A stretch of DNA of 64,000 bases from an uncultured bacterium (GTDB lineage: Bacteria > Hydrogenedentota > Hydrogenedentia > Hydrogenedentales > Hydrogenedentaceae), in assembly GCA_938014335.1 (NCBI GenBank), contig CALLRP010000024.1, forward strand, positions 21,623 to 85,622. Direction: 5' to 3'. The notes under the pieces are model-generated. The model had not been told where the DNA came from and did no database searches. It saw nothing but the letters and a program-made list of their open reading frames with translations. The position numbers and the translations under genes were made by a program. Numbering within the stretch: the first letter of the stretch is position 1; each line of letters begins with the position of its first letter. Positions 18,963-27,542 of this stretch are shown here, piece after piece.

Positions 18963-19005
18963 GACGCCATAAAAGACCCCATATTATGGCGTCCTCTCTT
19001 TTTTT
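18963..19005 (+). terminator. Intrinsic terminator (plus strand) without an upstream gene
   Basis: GACGCCATAA (18963-18972) pairs perfectly with TTATGGCGTC (18984-18993) around an 11-base loop, followed by a pyrimidine tract with seven T (18999-19005). This is a textbook rho-independent terminator reading rightward. No plus-strand gene lies to the left for several kilobases, so it must end an untranslated RNA or act as an attenuator before the M23 gene. Confidence 0.8.
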
Positions 19006-19034
19006 GCCTTCTTATAAAATCTTTTCGATATAAT
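19004..19034 (+). promoter_or_regulatory. Promoter of M23 lipoprotein gene
   Basis: TATAAT at 19029-19034 is a perfect -10; the best -35 is TTGCCT at 19004-19009 with a long 19-base spacer. It would start transcription about 36 bases before the ATG at 19077 and just after the preceding terminator, so the M23 gene can be expressed independently of it. Confidence 0.4.
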
Positions 19035-19076
19035 ACAACCATTTCTATTTAATGTATAACTAACTTTTGTTTTGTC

Positions 19077-19586
19077 ATGAGAATAAAGTTCTTAATCTCT
19101 TTTTTAGTATTCATACTTCTTTTTAGTTCCTGTGCTCGACAAAAACATAAAGTTATTTTTCAGTCACCCTTTCCAGAATCAGGAAAAGAAACATGGGGTT
19201 ACCCCCTTCCCCAAAATTCATTTCAAATCACATCCCCTTTTGGAGAACTCAGGAGAAAAGGAAATATTTCATATCATCATCAGGGAATTGATATAAAAGC
19301 AGAAAAAGGAAATCCGGTACTCGCAGTACAAAAAGGCAGAATTATCTTCGCCGGTAAAACAGGTAATTATGGTTTATTGGTCTGTATTGAACATGCGGGA
19401 CAATGGGAAACAAGATATGCGCATCTTAGTTCTATTTTAGTTAAAAAAGGTAGTAACGTTAATAAAGGTCAAACGATAGGGAAAGTAGGGGCAACAGGTA
19501 ATGCAACAGGACCCCATCTACATTTTGAGTTAAGGAAAAACGGGGTCCCTATTAACCCGACATTATTAATTCCAATAAAAAAATAA
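19077..19586 (+). CDS. M23 family (LytM/lysostaphin-type) peptidase lipoprotein
   Basis: 169 residues. Lipobox LFSSC, with Cys at residue 19, predicts a lipid-anchored periplasmic protein. The M23 zinc site is complete: HHQGID (first His and Asp ligands), a YAH segment and the HLHFE motif near the end. The family cleaves peptide cross-links of peptidoglycan or activates amidases; with all ligands present this one is probably an active endopeptidase. It is small, with almost only the catalytic domain after a short linker. No clear Shine-Dalgarno site is seen. Its stop is one base from the stop of the convergent sensor gene. Confidence 0.9.
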   Translation: MRIKFLISFLVFILLFSSCARQKHKVIFQSPFPESGKETWGYPLPQNSFQITSPFGELRRKGNISYHHQGIDIKAEKGNPVLAVQKGRIIFAGKTGNYGLLVCIEHAGQWETRYAHLSSILVKKGSNVNKGQTIGKVGATGNATGPHLHFELRKNGVPINPTLLIPIKK

Positions 19587-19587
19587 C

Positions 19588-22077
19588 CTATTTTAAGAAA
19601 TCCCCATAAAGTTCTTCTGCACATTGAGGACAAATTCCGTGACTAAACTCTGCTTCTGTATGTTGACGAATGTATACCTCTACCTCATGCCAGTAGCCTG
19701 CGTCATCACGGATTTTCTTACAGCGAGCACAAATGGGTAATAATCCATGTAACTGTTTTACCATATTTAATGTTTTCTTTAACTGTTCTACTGTTTTTTC
19801 CAATTCTTTTGTTTTCTGAAGGTTTTTATTTTCTAATCTTATTCGCTCCAATGCTTGAGCATACACAGAAGCCATCCATTCAATAGATTCCCAATTAGAA
19901 GGTGTATAGTTATCCTTCGAATTCACAGCGATAATCAGAACCAATTCATGAGATGGCGTGTAAGAAGGGTAGAATAATAATCGCCTCATTGATATTTTAC
20001 CAAAGAGTATATTTTCTTCACTTGCAACTTCATTCATAATCAAGGGCATACCTGAAGATATAAAACGGTGCAAGAAAGGTTCATTTTTAGACAATTCTTC
20101 CGCATTTAAGGAGAGAGCCAATCTATTTGTTTTACTTTTATCTACCCCCTGGAAAAAGTATTTTCCTTGGTCCGGGTCATAATACCCTGCAAAACAAAAA
20201 GAACTATTAAGTATGTCGACACCGGTCTGACACACCATTCGTGTAACTTCTTCTTCGGTTTTCATTTTCAATAATGAACGTGCAAATCCAGCATATAGAG
20301 AATTAATAATAACTTCACTGGCTAATTCTCTCTCCAACATTTTCTTATCAGTAATATCCACATGTGTTCCTGAAATGCGAATAGGATTCCCTTTTGAATC
20401 CCTTGCAGAAATTCTCCCATAAGTATCTATCCACCGTTTATAAAGCCCCCTGTAATAAATTTGATATTGTATATTTAATACCCCATCTTCTTTAGTGAGT
20501 GTTTCGCCTAATTCTTTACGAACCAATTCTCGTTGCGCTGGGACAATACAATTTAACCAGTCCTCAAGATTATAAGTTCTCTTATATTTTAATCGGAACA
20601 TATCTGTTGAGGATTGGTTCATAATATATTTATTTTTTAATATATCCCATGACCATAAACCAATATTACCCAACTCCAAAGCAACCTGTAGTTTCTCATT
20701 TGTATGTTTTAATTCTTGCTCCGATTCCATAAAAGAAGTTATATCCATGCCTACCCCTATTAGTTTTTGGGCATATTTACCTTTTCGCGACACACACTCA
20801 CCTATGGTTCGAACCCAGACCTGTCTATCCCCCGGTAAAAGTACTCGGTGGTCAATCGCAAAGGTATTTGTTGCCCCTTGAATACAGGGCTTAACTGCAT
20901 GCCAAAAACTCACGCGGTCTGATGGATGAATATATTGCCACCATTCTGTTAATTCATCGGGCATCTTTAAATACGGGAATAATGCTTTCAGACCTGAGGA
21001 GTTTATCTTTCGTGTATCCACTTCATATTCCCAAACTCCAATATGCCCTGTATTTAAAGAATGTCGATGAAGATTTAACAATGTTTTCTCCTGCCAATAT
21101 TGCTCTAAATAGGAAATGATTGCAGTTAAAAAAGGCATCTTCTCTTCAAAGTATTGGCATATTTTTTCTGAGGCTTTGTTTGCCTTCTTATCTGCAAAAA
21201 GGAACATCCATTTATTTTGACTGGCAGTCCTGAAAGGAATAAAAATCAAAGAACGATAGCCTAATAAATGGCACAAACCACAATAATTTGCATCCTTGAA
21301 ATATCGCTCAAGTATTTGTGCTTTTTCTCGCGTTGCATTAAATCGTAGGAAATCTTTATATAGAAATTCAGATGGAATATAGGTAGTATGCCCCTCAAGA
21401 AAATCTTCACACACCTTATGAATTCCATTTTTTGAAGTAAGTAAGGAACAGAAATCTATTTGTTCATCATATTGAAATATCTGAGTTGAATTATCCTCTT
21501 CTTTCATCAAAGCCAACACTACTTCAAAGTCAAATAAACCTCTTAAACCCGATAATAACTGAGAGATGCCCTCTTCAAAGTTGTGTTTATGATTATCAAT
21601 GGTTAGTCCTATTAGGTAATCATCAAATGATTTATCAAATAAATGGTATAAATACTTTCGATTTCTAATAACATGATTACGAATCGTTCGTAATGAACAA
21701 TTCAAATGGCGTGTATTTTTTGCCCCAAAAGGTATACAATATACATTATCTCGATTTAATATTTTTTCTATTGGTTCCACAATTTTTGACACTATGATAA
21801 AAAGAGTAATAATCTCACAATTCTCTAATATCTTTTTATATAAATCCCATTTAGATACATTATTCGCATAATCATAAACTAATAATTCAAAAAATGTATC
21901 CCCTTTTAATAATCGGGTCAAACTCTGCGGAGAGGAACAATAATGTATCTTTACTTCCTGCCCCCAAAATGTTGTGTCCCTAAGGATACGGTCTCTCTCT
22001 TCCTGTGGCTGTCCTATTATTAATATATTTAGTTTAGAATAAACAGGAAATTTTTTGATACTTTTTTCAGAAAACAT
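19588..22077 (-). CDS. Large cytoplasmic PAS/GAF sensor protein with C-terminal four-Cys motif
   Basis: 829 residues without membrane segments. Order: degenerate receiver-like domain (about 14-135; ILIIGQPQEERDRIL but no clear phospho-Asp), GAF-like (165-330), two PAS domains with PAC ends (345-455, ending GVGMDITSF; 465-585, ending GTHVDITDK), a second GAF (590-745), a short coiled coil, and a C-terminal module GLLPICARCKKIRDD...HGICPQC with Cys 783, 786, 816 and 819. There is no kinase, GGDEF or EAL output domain. The Cys module is known at the ends of many PAS and receiver proteins and may bind zinc; its role is not established. Probably a signal-integrating protein acting through partner binding. 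Confidence 0.8.
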   Translation of the reverse strand: MFSEKSIKKFPVYSKLNILIIGQPQEERDRILRDTTFWGQEVKIHYCSSPQSLTRLLKGDTFFELLVYDYANNVSKWDLYKKILENCEIITLFIIVSKIVEPIEKILNRDNVYCIPFGAKNTRHLNCSLRTIRNHVIRNRKYLYHLFDKSFDDYLIGLTIDNHKHNFEEGISQLLSGLRGLFDFEVVLALMKEEDNSTQIFQYDEQIDFCSLLTSKNGIHKVCEDFLEGHTTYIPSEFLYKDFLRFNATREKAQILERYFKDANYCGLCHLLGYRSLIFIPFRTASQNKWMFLFADKKANKASEKICQYFEEKMPFLTAIISYLEQYWQEKTLLNLHRHSLNTGHIGVWEYEVDTRKINSSGLKALFPYLKMPDELTEWWQYIHPSDRVSFWHAVKPCIQGATNTFAIDHRVLLPGDRQVWVRTIGECVSRKGKYAQKLIGVGMDITSFMESEQELKHTNEKLQVALELGNIGLWSWDILKNKYIMNQSSTDMFRLKYKRTYNLEDWLNCIVPAQRELVRKELGETLTKEDGVLNIQYQIYYRGLYKRWIDTYGRISARDSKGNPIRISGTHVDITDKKMLERELASEVIINSLYAGFARSLLKMKTEEEVTRMVCQTGVDILNSSFCFAGYYDPDQGKYFFQGVDKSKTNRLALSLNAEELSKNEPFLHRFISSGMPLIMNEVASEENILFGKISMRRLLFYPSYTPSHELVLIIAVNSKDNYTPSNWESIEWMASVYAQALERIRLENKNLQKTKELEKTVEQLKKTLNMVKQLHGLLPICARCKKIRDDAGYWHEVEVYIRQHTEAEFSHGICPQCAEELYGDFLK

Positions 22078-22150
22078 ATTTATTAATCCATATATCGCTC
22101 CCTGATACTCCAGACAAAATCAATAATAAACAATATAACTATTTATTTAT

Positions 22151-22159
22151 ATTATAACA
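22151..22159 (-). promoter_or_regulatory. Extended -10 promoter of the PAS/GAF sensor gene
   Basis: On the minus strand TGTTATAAT (complement of 22151-22159) gives a perfect -10 with a TGn extension; the -35 is poor. Initiation near 22144 would leave about 67 leader bases before the ATG at 22077. Confidence 0.4.
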
Positions 22160-22255
22160 CTAAATACAAAAATTGCATAAAAATATTAACTTTTTTGTTT
22201 ATAAATAAAAGGAGTAAAAAAAATAGTTTTTTGAATTAGAGTTTTTAAGGTAGTA

Positions 22256-23335
22256 TTAACTATACTTAACGCCCATCAAATTGCAAAGGATATAGCGGTC
22301 TAATTCTTCATAATCGCGTTCCGCAATTAATTTTGAAACAAGAGCCTTATCCATGGCTCTTACTTTTTCTACTAATAACTTAAAGGTAGCCAGACTATTT
22401 CGTAGATGTTTTGTATTTACTGCCTGTTTTTGAGTCCTCATTGTCTTCACATCGAGGCCTATCCATTCTCCATTCCTTCCATAACCATATTCTTCAAGAA
22501 CGCGAACTTGATTAAATGCTCTACGAAGGTTATAGGACCCGAAAGATTTATCTTGGTCAAATTTTAATCCGCCCTGGTCATTTAGATGGACACTTCTCAA
22601 TTTATTATGAGCCAGAGCATAAGCCATATCATCAGCGGGGTCTAAACCTGCTAAAATGGAATGGGCTGTTTCCACAAGACAGCAAACACGGGCGGGGTCA
22701 TCTGTGATATAGGACAACCCAACGGCATGTCCGATTGTGGGGATAATAGCACTATCTACTGGCTCATTGGGCTTCGGTTCAATCAAAATGATAACTTCTT
22801 TATCGTAAGCCAACATTTCGTTAATTGCATCACGGATTTGCAAAACGGCTAAACGGACATTTTTACTTTCACGAATATAGGTTCCCTCTCTTGCCAACCA
22901 TAGGACCATATTGTGTGTGCCTAAAATGTTCATAATATCAATGGCTTTTTTTGTTCTTTCAATAGCATATTTGCGACATGCTGGGTCATTACTGGTATAA
23001 GCACCATCTATCGTTTTAGGAGAAAACCATAAACGAGGGGCAACAAATTCAGCAACCAACCCTTCATTATCTAACATTTTCTTTATTTTTTTTGCTTCCT
23101 TTTCTATTTCCGTACTTGATTTATCATCTAAATTGGGGACGGCATCATCATCATGGAATTGCATACCATCAAACCCTAACTGTTTTGCCACCTTCATTTT
23201 TTTTGCCAGTGGTTCGGGCTTACGGACAGAAGGACCAAAAGGGTCAGCACCTTCATCAATATTCCAGGGACCGAAGGAAAAACGATATACTGCTTTAGAA
23301 GCAATGTTAGTTGAATTACTTTTGTTTATTGGCAT
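22256..23335 (-). CDS. Xylose isomerase-like TIM-barrel sugar isomerase
   Basis: 359 residues, related to the short (actinobacterial) class of xylose isomerases: RFSFGPWNIDEGADPFGPSV, the catalytic His in MQFHDDD (H61), IEPKPNEP with E186 and K188, E222/H225 (VETAH for PEVGH), and metal ligands D260 and D262 in KFDQD, with D295. One metal ligand differs: the Asp of HIDLNGQ is replaced (SVHLNDQ, His at 250). So the fold and mechanism are clear but the substrate may not be xylose; other aldose/ketose pairs are possible. AAGGAG precedes the ATG. It is divergent from murB across 90 bases; no xylulokinase is adjacent. Confidence 0.8.
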   Translation of the reverse strand: MPINKSNSTNIASKAVYRFSFGPWNIDEGADPFGPSVRKPEPLAKKMKVAKQLGFDGMQFHDDDAVPNLDDKSSTEIEKEAKKIKKMLDNEGLVAEFVAPRLWFSPKTIDGAYTSNDPACRKYAIERTKKAIDIMNILGTHNMVLWLAREGTYIRESKNVRLAVLQIRDAINEMLAYDKEVIILIEPKPNEPVDSAIIPTIGHAVGLSYITDDPARVCCLVETAHSILAGLDPADDMAYALAHNKLRSVHLNDQGGLKFDQDKSFGSYNLRRAFNQVRVLEEYGYGRNGEWIGLDVKTMRTQKQAVNTKHLRNSLATFKLLVEKVRAMDKALVSKLIAERDYEELDRYILCNLMGVKYS

Positions 23336-23425
23336 ATCTAAATCTCCTTGTTATATTTTGTATAATTAATTTGCTTTTTTTGTAGCATATATCTTTTAAA
23401 TATTGAAAGACAAAATCAAAATATT

Positions 23426-24373
23426 ATGATACTAAAAAAAAATGACTATACAACAAGATTGATATCCCTTCCTTTCTGTCATAATGATTATTCTTTGGCT
23501 CCACTAACCTATTATAAAATAGGAGGTCCTGCGGACTTTGCCCTTCTCCCTGAAAAGGGAGAGGAATTAGAACAATCCTATCAAATCCTCCAGCAAATTT
23601 CCCTTCCCTATTTTATTTTAGGGGGAGGAACTAATATTTTAATTTCAGATAAAGGCTTTCGCGGGGTCATTTTGATTACATCTCATTATAAAGAATTCAA
23701 ATCATTAGGGAACGACCGATTTTTTATCAGTGGAGGAGTAGAACTCCATTGGTTAGTAAAAGAAATATTGTTAAAAAATAATTACGAAGGGGTGGGGGCT
23801 TTGACGGGAATTCCCGGCTCTGTGGGAGGGGCACTTTTTATGAATGCGGGAACGGTAAATGGTTGTATATGCGAATGGACAGAAAGAGTTTTTCTCTTAA
23901 CCCCCCAAGGGAAGAAAGAAATTGAAATAAAATCTGAATTATATGGTTATCGTTCTCAAAAATTCTGTTCGATGAACGAACTGATATACGGGGCTATTTT
24001 TCATTTTAAAAAGTCGGATAGGGACCAACAACCGATTTATGAGCATTACATCCAGAGGAGGAAAGAAAGCCAACCTCAAGGATATTGTTGTGGTAGCGTA
24101 TTTAAAAATCCATCAGGCTATCGTGCAGGGAAATTAATTGAAGAATGTGGTTTAAAGGGAATACGAAAAGGAGGTGCTGTTATTAGTCCTATCCATGCGA
24201 ATTTCATAATGAATGAAAGAAATGCCACTTTTGATGATGTGTTATTTTTAATCCACCTTATCAAAGAAAAAGTATATGAAAGATTTAATATAACTCTTGA
24301 AGAAGAAGTTCGAATTCTATACGAAGATGGATGCCTTCAAATTTGCCCCCATTACAAAAATCCAGGAGGATAA
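23426..24373 (+). CDS. murB: UDP-N-acetylenolpyruvoylglucosamine reductase
   Basis: Second committed step of peptidoglycan precursor synthesis (FAD and NADPH dependent). 315 residues, type II size. FAD site LGGGTNILISD and GALTGIPGSVGGALFMNAG; active-site Tyr/Arg segment ELYGYRSQKF; catalytic Ser in CGSVFKNP; C-terminal Glu in LEEEVRILYEDG. The ATG at 23426 has no obvious ribosome site, but the N-terminus aligns with the family. The GHMP kinase follows after 6 bases, its ribosome site lying in the last codons of murB. Confidence 0.94.
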   Translation: MILKKNDYTTRLISLPFCHNDYSLAPLTYYKIGGPADFALLPEKGEELEQSYQILQQISLPYFILGGGTNILISDKGFRGVILITSHYKEFKSLGNDRFFISGGVELHWLVKEILLKNNYEGVGALTGIPGSVGGALFMNAGTVNGCICEWTERVFLLTPQGKKEIEIKSELYGYRSQKFCSMNELIYGAIFHFKKSDRDQQPIYEHYIQRRKESQPQGYCCGSVFKNPSGYRAGKLIEECGLKGIRKGGAVISPIHANFIMNERNATFDDVLFLIHLIKEKVYERFNITLEEEVRILYEDGCLQICPHYKNPGG

Positions 24374-24379
24374 TCTATT

Positions 24380-25423
24380 ATGCAGAGAAAACTTCTACAT
24401 GTCATTAATGCTACTGCACCTATTCGTATCTGTGATTTAGGAGGCTGGACAGATACCTGGTTTGCCGAATATGGAGCGGTTCTTAATATTGGTGTTTATC
24501 CTTATGCAGAAGTGCAAATTTATGTATACGAAACAAATGAACACGAAAAACCCAACATTGTCTTGGATGTAGAAAATTTCGGTGAACGATACACTCTCCA
24601 TACCTCTTTCCCTGAATATGATAAGCATCCCTTATTAGAAGCGTGTATTGACATAATGAATCTTCCATCTAATTTGTCTTTTGAAGTTAATCTTTTTTCT
24701 GAAGCCCCTGCAGGTTGTTCGACAGGGACATCTGCTTCAATAAGTGTTGCCCTTTTAGGAGCTTTAGATTTGTTAACACCCGGACAACGCACTCCTCATG
24801 AAATCGCAAGTCTGGCTCATCGTGTTGAAACAGAAAAATTGGGTTTACAATGTGGTATTCAAGACCAAATTTGTGCCAGTTATGGAGGAATATGTTTTAT
24901 AGAGATGTTTCAGTATCCCCATGCATCCGTATCTCCTGTAACATTACCCAATTCGATATGGTGGGAATTGGAACGCCGACTTATGCTGGTATATCTTGGA
25001 AAAACACATTCATCCAGCGATGTGCATAAGCAAGTAATTACAAGATTAGAACAACCATGGAGTGACAAAAGCATTTTAGATATATTACGGGATTCTGCTC
25101 ATAAAGGAAAAAATGCATTATTAGAAGGCGATTTCAATTCTTTTGCTCAAGCCATGATACAAAATACAGAGGGTCAGATGTCATTACACCCTGCTCTTGT
25201 ATCGGAAACAGCCAAACAGGTGATTGATATAGCGAGACAACATGGGGCTATCGGATGGAAAGTTAACGGAGCAGGTGGAGAAGGAGGCTCGTTAACACTA
25301 CTTTTTGATGAACATAATAAAAATAAGAGAAACTTCAAAAAAACATTGAAAGAACTGGATTCTCAATTACAGGCTATCCCTATTTATCTCTCCCGAATGG
25401 GCTTGAGAAGATGGTTTCATTAG
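24380..25423 (+). CDS. GHMP family sugar kinase
   Basis: 347 residues. The N-terminal substrate segment APIRICDLGGWTDTW is typical of the HddA/fucokinase-like branch (D-glycero-D-manno-heptose 7-phosphate kinase, L-fucokinase). ATP loop EAPAGCSTGTSASISVALL; GLQCGIQDQICASYGG is the catalytic Asp segment; motif 3 is KVNGAGGEGG. AGGAGG precedes the ATG. It likely phosphorylates a sugar or sugar phosphate feeding a nucleotide-sugar; GDP-rhamnose genes lie 3 kb away but are a separate unit, so a link is only possible. Its stop abuts the stop of the convergent HD gene without a gap. Confidence 0.85.
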   Translation: MQRKLLHVINATAPIRICDLGGWTDTWFAEYGAVLNIGVYPYAEVQIYVYETNEHEKPNIVLDVENFGERYTLHTSFPEYDKHPLLEACIDIMNLPSNLSFEVNLFSEAPAGCSTGTSASISVALLGALDLLTPGQRTPHEIASLAHRVETEKLGLQCGIQDQICASYGGICFIEMFQYPHASVSPVTLPNSIWWELERRLMLVYLGKTHSSSDVHKQVITRLEQPWSDKSILDILRDSAHKGKNALLEGDFNSFAQAMIQNTEGQMSLHPALVSETAKQVIDIARQHGAIGWKVNGAGGEGGSLTLLFDEHNKNKRNFKKTLKELDSQLQAIPIYLSRMGLRRWFH

Positions 25424-26005
25424 TTATTTATCTTGTGGTAGTTTTTTCCCTGCACATTCACATATTGTTTCAAAAAGTTTACGAGTTATCTCCATTCCGT
25501 AGTCATTAAAATTTTTAGGATTTTCCCAGAACTCTATTAAGTCTCCTTGATGCTCCCGTTCATAGTTTAATACTTTCAACATCATTTGAACTTTATCCAG
25601 TCCTCGCACTAATTTCGCTTCTGGAGAGGAGGCTTCATGAAACTCACGATGTATATCTGAATATTTTTGAGAAAAACCTTCCATCAATTTATCAAAAACG
25701 GCTTGTTCTGCCTGCATTTTTTCTACAGAAAAATATTTTTGTGTAATGGGCATAGGGACATCCATCATTTTTGCTTCTGCTAAATCATGAATAATTGCCA
25801 TTGTTAAAACTTTTTGAGAATCCCATTTATTTGGGAAGGAGTCAACAACCAATAATGCTAATAAAGATAAAAAGTGACTATGTGCCGATACCGATTCAGG
25901 TATTGATACACCTCGTAATAAAAATCCTGCCCGTGGGATACGGTCTAAAGGATGGATTTCTCTGAATAAATGTAAAACTTTACTATAAAAATCATCCATA
26001 TTCAT
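25424..26005 (-). CDS. HD-domain phosphohydrolase, YfbR/HDDC2-like
   Basis: 193 residues. HD ligands: His in ESVSAHSHFLSLL, His-Asp in IIHDLAEAKMMD, and the distal Asp in GLDKVQMML. This pattern with EAKxxDxP belongs to the 5-prime-deoxynucleotidase branch (YfbR, HDDC2), which dephosphorylates dNMPs and helps adjust dNTP pools. AGGAAGGA precedes the ATG at 26005. Co-transcribed with the membrane protein upstream, 26 bases apart. Function is inferred from the family. Confidence 0.82.
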   Translation of the reverse strand: MNMDDFYSKVLHLFREIHPLDRIPRAGFLLRGVSIPESVSAHSHFLSLLALLVVDSFPNKWDSQKVLTMAIIHDLAEAKMMDVPMPITQKYFSVEKMQAEQAVFDKLMEGFSQKYSDIHREFHEASSPEAKLVRGLDKVQMMLKVLNYEREHQGDLIEFWENPKNFNDYGMEITRKLFETICECAGKKLPQDK

Positions 26006-26031
26006 ATTAATTCCTTCCTGAAAAGTATAGA

Positions 26032-26490
26032 TTAACTTACATTCTGGATTTCTTCTGCTAATAAACTTATCATTTTTTTAAACTGCATACTAAATACAAA
26101 ATAGATAACTACAAATGCAAAAAACATTGTTACCCCAATGGGAATAAGCATTACTTTTTCCTTTATAAATAAAAATAAAATTGAAAGAAAAAGTATATCT
26201 ATTATCGGGACAACATAAAGAATAAGATAGCGAAACCATATAAAATTTTTTACAGAACAACTGACTACAACACTACCACTCTTTCCTTGAATATAAAGTT
26301 TATCTATCCATGGATACATTACTATTTCACCCTGCTGCCCACGGGATAAGGGGCGAAACATTTCTATATTATCCTCCCATTCCCGCTCCACAATGAACCC
26401 TTTACTAAAAAATAAACTCCGCAATTTTTCAAGATAGTTTTTCCTCTCCATTTCTCCAACCTCGACCTCGATTGCAAAATATTTCTCCAT
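26032..26490 (-). CDS. Membrane protein of unknown function
   Basis: 152 residues. The first 85 form a soluble alpha/beta part (MEKYFAIEVEVGEMERKNYLEKL, FFSKGFIVEREWE); then two membrane helices (about 88-108 and 114-135) and a short amphipathic end. The topology and size resemble small anchored sensing or adaptor proteins, but no family is recognised. AAGGAATGG precedes the ATG. It is the first gene of a two-gene unit with the HD hydrolase. Confidence 0.65.
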   Translation of the reverse strand: MEKYFAIEVEVGEMERKNYLEKLRSLFFSKGFIVEREWEDNIEMFRPLSRGQQGEIVMYPWIDKLYIQGKSGSVVVSCSVKNFIWFRYLILYVVPIIDILFLSILFLFIKEKVMLIPIGVTMFFAFVVIYFVFSMQFKKMISLLAEEIQNVS

Positions 26491-26570
26491 GTTCCATTCC
26501 TTTTTATGATTTAACTTTATATAATATATTACATCTATTTAATTAACTTGTAAAATTATATAGATATGGT

Positions 26571-27398
26571 ATGAAACAACTTATCGTTTTCTTTGGTGCT
26601 ATTGGAGATACAATATTATTTGCACCCGCAATTCAAAAATTATCACGAAATGTAGATATTTCCGTTGTCGGTTATCCTGAGCGAATGGTTTTATTAAAAA
26701 AAGTGGGGTGGGTAGAAAAAATATATGACGCTGACACGATAGATTTTGATTCTTTTTTTTCTGAGCCTTCACCTAAACTATTTGATTTTATTACAAAATT
26801 TGATGCAATTTATTTTTTTATCAGGGATGGAAAAAAACTAGAAAAAATTGCAAAATCTATTGGCGTTCCTAATGTATATTATTTTCCTGGGATTCCCCCT
26901 AACAACTGGAACCGACATGCGTCAATATATTATCTTCAATGCTTTGGTTTCCGACCTGATAAAACATTCATTTTACCTATACAACCTAAAAAAATACATA
27001 ACGAAGTTATCATCCATCCGGGAAGTGGCAGTAAGAAAAAAAACTTCTCTGTTGACTTTTTTTTAGAAATAACTAAACAATTACATGATAACCATTTGAA
27101 AGTTCGCTGGTGCCTCGGACCGGCGGAGAAGGAATTCTCCATTCCAAGAGAAATTCCGACACTTGAAATAGAAGACCTAACGAAACTGGCAGAGTATATT
27201 GCTGGAGCAAGTGCATATATCGGTAATGACAGTGGAATTTCTCATCTCGCAGGGGCAATCGGTGTAAAGACAATTGTTTTTTTTCGTTCGACCGACCCAG
27301 GGATATGGTCCCCCTTAGGTCCCCGCGTTTTTACATTCACTACCAAAACTCTATGTATAGATAAGATATTAAAAATTGTTTCTACAAATCCTGTATAA
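26571..27398 (+). CDS. Glycosyltransferase family 9 (heptosyltransferase-like)
   Basis: 275 residues, shorter than typical GT9 (about 340). N-terminal GAIGDTILFAPAIQKL replaces the usual GDxVLxTP; the C-terminal donor site shows IIHPGSGSKKKNF and YIGNDSGISHLAGAIG, which are diagnostic. The family moves heptose or related sugars from ADP- or nucleotide-sugars onto lipopolysaccharide core or other glycans at the inner face of the membrane. The donor is not known here. There is no strong ribosome site. It stands before the nucleotide-sugar operon, separated by 200 bases that hold that operon's promoter. Confidence 0.85.
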   Translation: MKQLIVFFGAIGDTILFAPAIQKLSRNVDISVVGYPERMVLLKKVGWVEKIYDADTIDFDSFFSEPSPKLFDFITKFDAIYFFIRDGKKLEKIAKSIGVPNVYYFPGIPPNNWNRHASIYYLQCFGFRPDKTFILPIQPKKIHNEVIIHPGSGSKKKNFSVDFFLEITKQLHDNHLKVRWCLGPAEKEFSIPREIPTLEIEDLTKLAEYIAGASAYIGNDSGISHLAGAIGVKTIVFFRSTDPGIWSPLGPRVFTFTTKTLCIDKILKIVSTNPV

Positions 27399-27507
27399 TT
27401 TTCTTATAAGAAATAGAGACCCCTCCAAGTATATAAAAATTAACTATTTTTTCTTTCCTAAATTTTTATTCCTTCCTTTTTCGTTCTACATTGTTTATTT
27501 TCTATAC

Positions 27508-27516
27508 TGTTATAAT
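27508..27516 (+). promoter_or_regulatory. Extended -10 promoter of the nucleotide-sugar operon
   Basis: TGT followed by a perfect TATAAT (27511-27516) makes an extended -10; the -35 is weak (TTGTTT at 27491 is too close). Transcription would begin near 27523, giving a leader of about 80 bases that carries a short open frame. Confidence 0.45.
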
Positions 27517-27542
27517 TTATACCTCAAACAAAGGTTTGCCTT

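Larger units (their letters stand above)
18727..19076. other. Intergenic region with hairpins, no gene
   Basis: 350 bases between the divergent genes at 16534-18726 and 19077. I find no open frame with a ribosome site. It contains a 7-bp hairpin at 18899-18926, an intrinsic terminator facing right at 18963-19005, and a -10-like TATAAT at 19029-19034 for the next gene. The sequence left of 18890 is plain AT-rich DNA that should hold the promoter of the minus-strand gene. Confidence 0.6.

Noticed and set aside
27400..27413. Palindrome TTTCTTATAAGAAA directly after the GT9 gene as a terminator
   Set aside because: There is no loop and no following T tract; it may be chance in AT-rich DNA.
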